A DNA stretch of 64,000 nucleotides from the NCBI GenBank assembly GCA_964498125.1, contig CAZCGE010000108.1:1-64000 (forward strand), in the 5' to 3' direction. The notes under the pieces are model-generated. The model was given only the letters and a program-made list of their open reading frames with translations. It was not told where the DNA came from and made no database searches. Of this stretch, positions 61,873-64,000 are shown piece by piece. The number at the start of each line of letters is the position of its first letter. The first letter of the stretch is position 1. Source of the stretch: CAMDBL01 sp964498125 (GTDB lineage: Bacteria > Pseudomonadota > Alphaproteobacteria > Rhizobiales > Hyphomicrobiaceae). Position numbers and translations under genes: made by a program.

Positions 61873-62763
61873 TCACTCGAACCGCTGGATGCGCTCGCCG
61901 AACAGGCCGCGCGGTCTGATGAGAAGAACCAGCAGCATCATGGCGTAGATCACCGCTGTGGAGAATTGTGCGTAGCCGAAGGCCACCGTCAGCCCCTTGA
62001 CGAGGCCGACCAGCAGGGCCGCGACGACCACGCCCCAGAAGCTGCCGAGGCCGCCGATGACGACGACGACGAAGGCCGGCGTGATGATCTCCTGCCCCAT
62101 CGCCGGATGGATCGAGTAGATCGGCGCCAGTAGGACGCCTGCCAGCCCCGCCAACCCGATGCCAAGTGCTGCCACCGTTGCCATGTAGGGCTCGAGCGAG
62201 ATGCCGAGCGCTCCCACCATGTCCGGGTTCTGCACGCCGGCGCGCACGACGCGGCCGAACGCGGTCTTGTTGAGCAGCAGCCACAGCCCGACGATGCAAA
62301 CGATGGCAATGGCGAGCAGGATGGTGCGGTAATACGAGTAGACGAACGCGCCGCCGCCGATGACGATCTGGCCCCTGAGTTCCTGCGGGATACCGTAGGA
62401 GATGGGTGGGGCGCCAAACACCATGCGCAAGCCTTGCTCGGCCACCATGGCCAGGCCGAACGTGAGCAACAGCGACAGGATCGGGTCGGAGCGATAGAAG
62501 CGGCGAAACAGGAAGCGCTCGATCAAAACGCCGAACAGGGCAACGGCAACCGGCGAGACGATCAGCGCGCCGCCGAAGCCGAGCCCGAGCCAATCCGCCA
62601 GCACCACTGTCAGGTAGGCGCCAAGCGCATAGAATGCGCCGTGCGCCAGGTTGACGATACCGCCGAGGGAAAAGATCAGCGACAGGCCGAGCGCGATCAA
62701 CAGGTAGTACACCCCGTCGAGCAGGCCGTTGAGGATCTGGCTGAGGAGGAGGACGGAGGACAC
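61873..62763 (-). CDS. livH: Branched-chain-type ABC transporter permease LivH
   Basis: A 296-residue membrane protein with about eight hydrophobic helices. SQILNGLLDGVYYLLIALGLSLIF and GIVNLAHGAFYALGAYL are the LivH hallmarks, and RAGVQNPDMVGALGISL is the EAA-like cytoplasmic loop that contacts the ATPases. The start is GTG at 62763 with AAGGAG 5 nt upstream; the longer frame to 62898 lies in a repeat. It pairs with the LivM part of the downstream fusion. Confidence 0.94.
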   Translation of the reverse strand: MSSVLLLSQILNGLLDGVYYLLIALGLSLIFSLGGIVNLAHGAFYALGAYLTVVLADWLGLGFGGALIVSPVAVALFGVLIERFLFRRFYRSDPILSLLLTFGLAMVAEQGLRMVFGAPPISYGIPQELRGQIVIGGGAFVYSYYRTILLAIAIVCIVGLWLLLNKTAFGRVVRAGVQNPDMVGALGISLEPYMATVAALGIGLAGLAGVLLAPIYSIHPAMGQEIITPAFVVVVIGGLGSFWGVVVAALLVGLVKGLTVAFGYAQFSTAVIYAMMLLVLLIRPRGLFGERIQRFE

Positions 62764-62775
62764 GTGGCTCCTTCC

Positions 62776-62938
62776 CCCTCTCCCCGTGCAGTGCAGCGGA
62801 ACGGGGAGAGGGTCGGAGTGAGGGGCGGCTGCAGCTTCGCAGGACAAAAATGATCGCTGGGTGGGGAGTATTGGAGCGCTAGAGCAAGCGCCCCTCACCC
62901 CGACCCTCTCCCCATCGCGTAGAGCGATGGGGAGAGGG
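62776..62938. repeat. Two hairpins of the CCCTCTCCCC family in the livK-livH gap
   Basis: 62776-62787 with 62801-62812 form a 12-bp stem with a 13-nt loop. 62904-62918 with 62924-62938 form a 15-bp stem (CCCTCTCCCCATCGC) with a 5-nt loop and outer GCGCCCC/GGGGCGC pairs. Such arms also pair with each other. They separate the binding-protein gene from the permease gene and may act as a processing or attenuation site. Confidence 0.8.
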
Positions 62939-62947
62939 GGCGCAACA

Positions 62948-64000
62948 CTACGCCGCCATATTGCAGACGTTCTCTTCCTTGGTGGAGGCGATCACCTCGA
63001 GCGCCTCGCTCGGCCCCGGCACCGGCGCCGACGGTACGTAGATGTCCCACTGGTTCTTGAGGTCCTTGGCCTTCAAGGCCTCGACCGCGTACATCTCGTG
63101 CATCAGCTGGTGGTCGTAGGCGCGGAAGTAGCCCTCGCGCGTCTTCAAGAGGTCGTACTTGGCGCCCTTCTCCCAGTGCTCGATGATCTTCACCGCCTCG
63201 GTCGACTTGATGTCGCCGATGGTCTGGGCCAGGATTTTCAGCGCGATGTAGTCGCCCCAGGCTTGGTTCTCCGGCGGCTTCTTGTACTTGTCGGTGAAGG
63301 CCTTGACGAACGCCTTGGAGCCTGGCGTGTCGATCAGATGGTGCCAGACCAGCGGCCAGGTGCCGAAGAAGTTGCCCTTGCCCGCGCCCCAGGCCACCGC
63401 GGTGTCGAAGCCGAAACCGGCGACGGGGAACTCGAGACCGAATTCCGAATACTGTTTCAGAAAGTTGGTGATCTGCACGCCGGCCAGATTGGAGACGACC
63501 AGATCGGGCTTGGCATTGCGGATCTTGATCAGGAAGGCGGAGAAGTCAGCGGCGTCGGTCGGCACCAGTTCGTCGGCGGCAAACTGGCCACCATTGCCTT
63601 CCATGAAGCGCTTGGCGACTTTCAAGAGGTCGTGGCCGAAGGCATAGTCGGCGGTCAGCGAGTACCACTTCTTGCCCTTGACGAGATCCTTGGCCAGCAG
63701 TGAGCGGCCGACTGTCTTGACGTACATCGAGTTCTGGCTCTCGACGTGGAACATGTACTTGTTGCAATTCGAGCCGCGCAGTGCGTCCGAGTTGCCGCCG
63801 GTGTTGACGTAGAGATTCTTGGTGCGCTGCGCGACCTGGGCGATGGTCAGGCAGGAGGCCGACGAGATCTCACCGACGATGGCGGCCACCTTGTCGCGCT
63901 CGATCAGCCGCTCGGCCTTGGTCGAGGCGGTCTGCGGATTGACCGAGTCCTCCTTGATCAGCTCGATCTTGCGGCCCATGACGCCGCCCTTGGCGTTGAT
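62948..64000 (-). CDS. Branched-chain-type ABC transporter substrate-binding protein (partial)
   Basis: The C-terminal about 350 residues; the N terminus with its signal peptide lies beyond the window edge (frame open through 64000, reading INAKGGVMGRKIELIKEDS). DSVNPQTASTKAERLIERD and VGEISSASCLTIAQVAQR are type I periplasmic binding protein features. Three Cys lie in the shown part. Homologues bind amino acids, amides, urea or aromatic acids. It is the first gene of the livK-livH-livMGF group. Confidence 0.92.
   Translation of the reverse strand: MNAKGGVMGRKIELIKEDSVNPQTASTKAERLIERDKVAAIVGEISSASCLTIAQVAQRTKNLYVNTGGNSDALRGSNCNKYMFHVESQNSMYVKTVGRSLLAKDLVKGKKWYSLTADYAFGHDLLKVAKRFMEGNGGQFAADELVPTDAADFSAFLIKIRNAKPDLVVSNLAGVQITNFLKQYSEFGLEFPVAGFGFDTAVAWGAGKGNFFGTWPLVWHHLIDTPGSKAFVKAFTDKYKKPPENQAWGDYIALKILAQTIGDIKSTEAVKIIEHWEKGAKYDLLKTREGYFRAYDHQLMHEMYAVEALKAKDLKNQWDIYVPSAPVPGPSEALEVIASTKEENVCNMAA

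Overview
The window is a GC-rich chromosomal segment of an alphaproteobacterium, most likely from the Hyphomicrobiales (Rhizobiales). The evidence is a divK-pleD cell-cycle signalling pair, families typical of that group (DUF1489, DUF983, DUF599, DUF3572), the DUF983-Nudix-rpmG and tmk-holB-metG-tatD-MBL gene orders, a GTG-started rpmH, and an intergenic repeat common in that order. No rRNA, tRNA, CRISPR array, prophage or complete insertion sequence was recognised.

Layout. 0.1-2.3 kb: a membrane-anchored hypothetical, a D-2-hydroxyacid dehydrogenase and a small membrane protein. 2.9-4.5 kb: DUF1489 and an AT-richer nucleotidyltransferase-fold gene with operator-like repeats upstream. 4.8-9.5 kb: aidB-like dehydrogenase, two tandem MarR paralogues, a possible AraC remnant, DUF599 and DUF983. 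9.5-13.6 kb: Nudix, rpmG, pleD, divK, DUF3572. 13.6-16.1 kb: fructokinase, Gfo/Idh/MocA oxidoreductase, DUF4926. 16.3-21.8 kb: tmk, holB, metG, tatD and an MBL hydrolase. 21.9-25.2 kb: the rpmH-rnpA-yidC-engB core cluster, on the minus strand and without yidD. 25.5-35.6 kb: a copper and secretion region with SCO1, two multicopper oxidase-like genes, an isolated gspD-gspK pair, a second SCO1 and a NarL-type two-component system. 35.6-43.2 kb: alpha-2-macroglobulin and PBP1C. 43.5-52.5 kb: alpha/beta hydrolase, LuxR regulator, DUF4212/SSS symporter pair, proline iminopeptidase, YgjP-like metallopeptidase and a bifunctional PBP. 52.8-55.2 kb: an RTX repeat protein. 55.7-64 kb: enolase-superfamily enzyme, CaiB-type CoA transferase, lambda-crystallin-type dehydrogenase and a branched-chain-type ABC importer whose LivM, LivG and LivF parts are one polypeptide.

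Two themes stand out. First, the adjacent multicopper oxidase-like genes appear to share one set of copper ligands: the N-terminal-type His-x-His motifs are in the protein without a signal peptide and the C-terminal-type motifs are in the Tat-signal protein. This suggests a two-subunit oxidase exported as a folded complex, with copper possibly supplied by the SCO1 protein encoded next to it. Second, the second half of the window is seeded with short palindromic (REP-like) repeats of several families. One family lies twice, in frame, inside pbpC, and another copy carries a compensatory base pair. The mobilising transposase is not in the window. Both interpretations are inference from motifs and need database and experimental checks.
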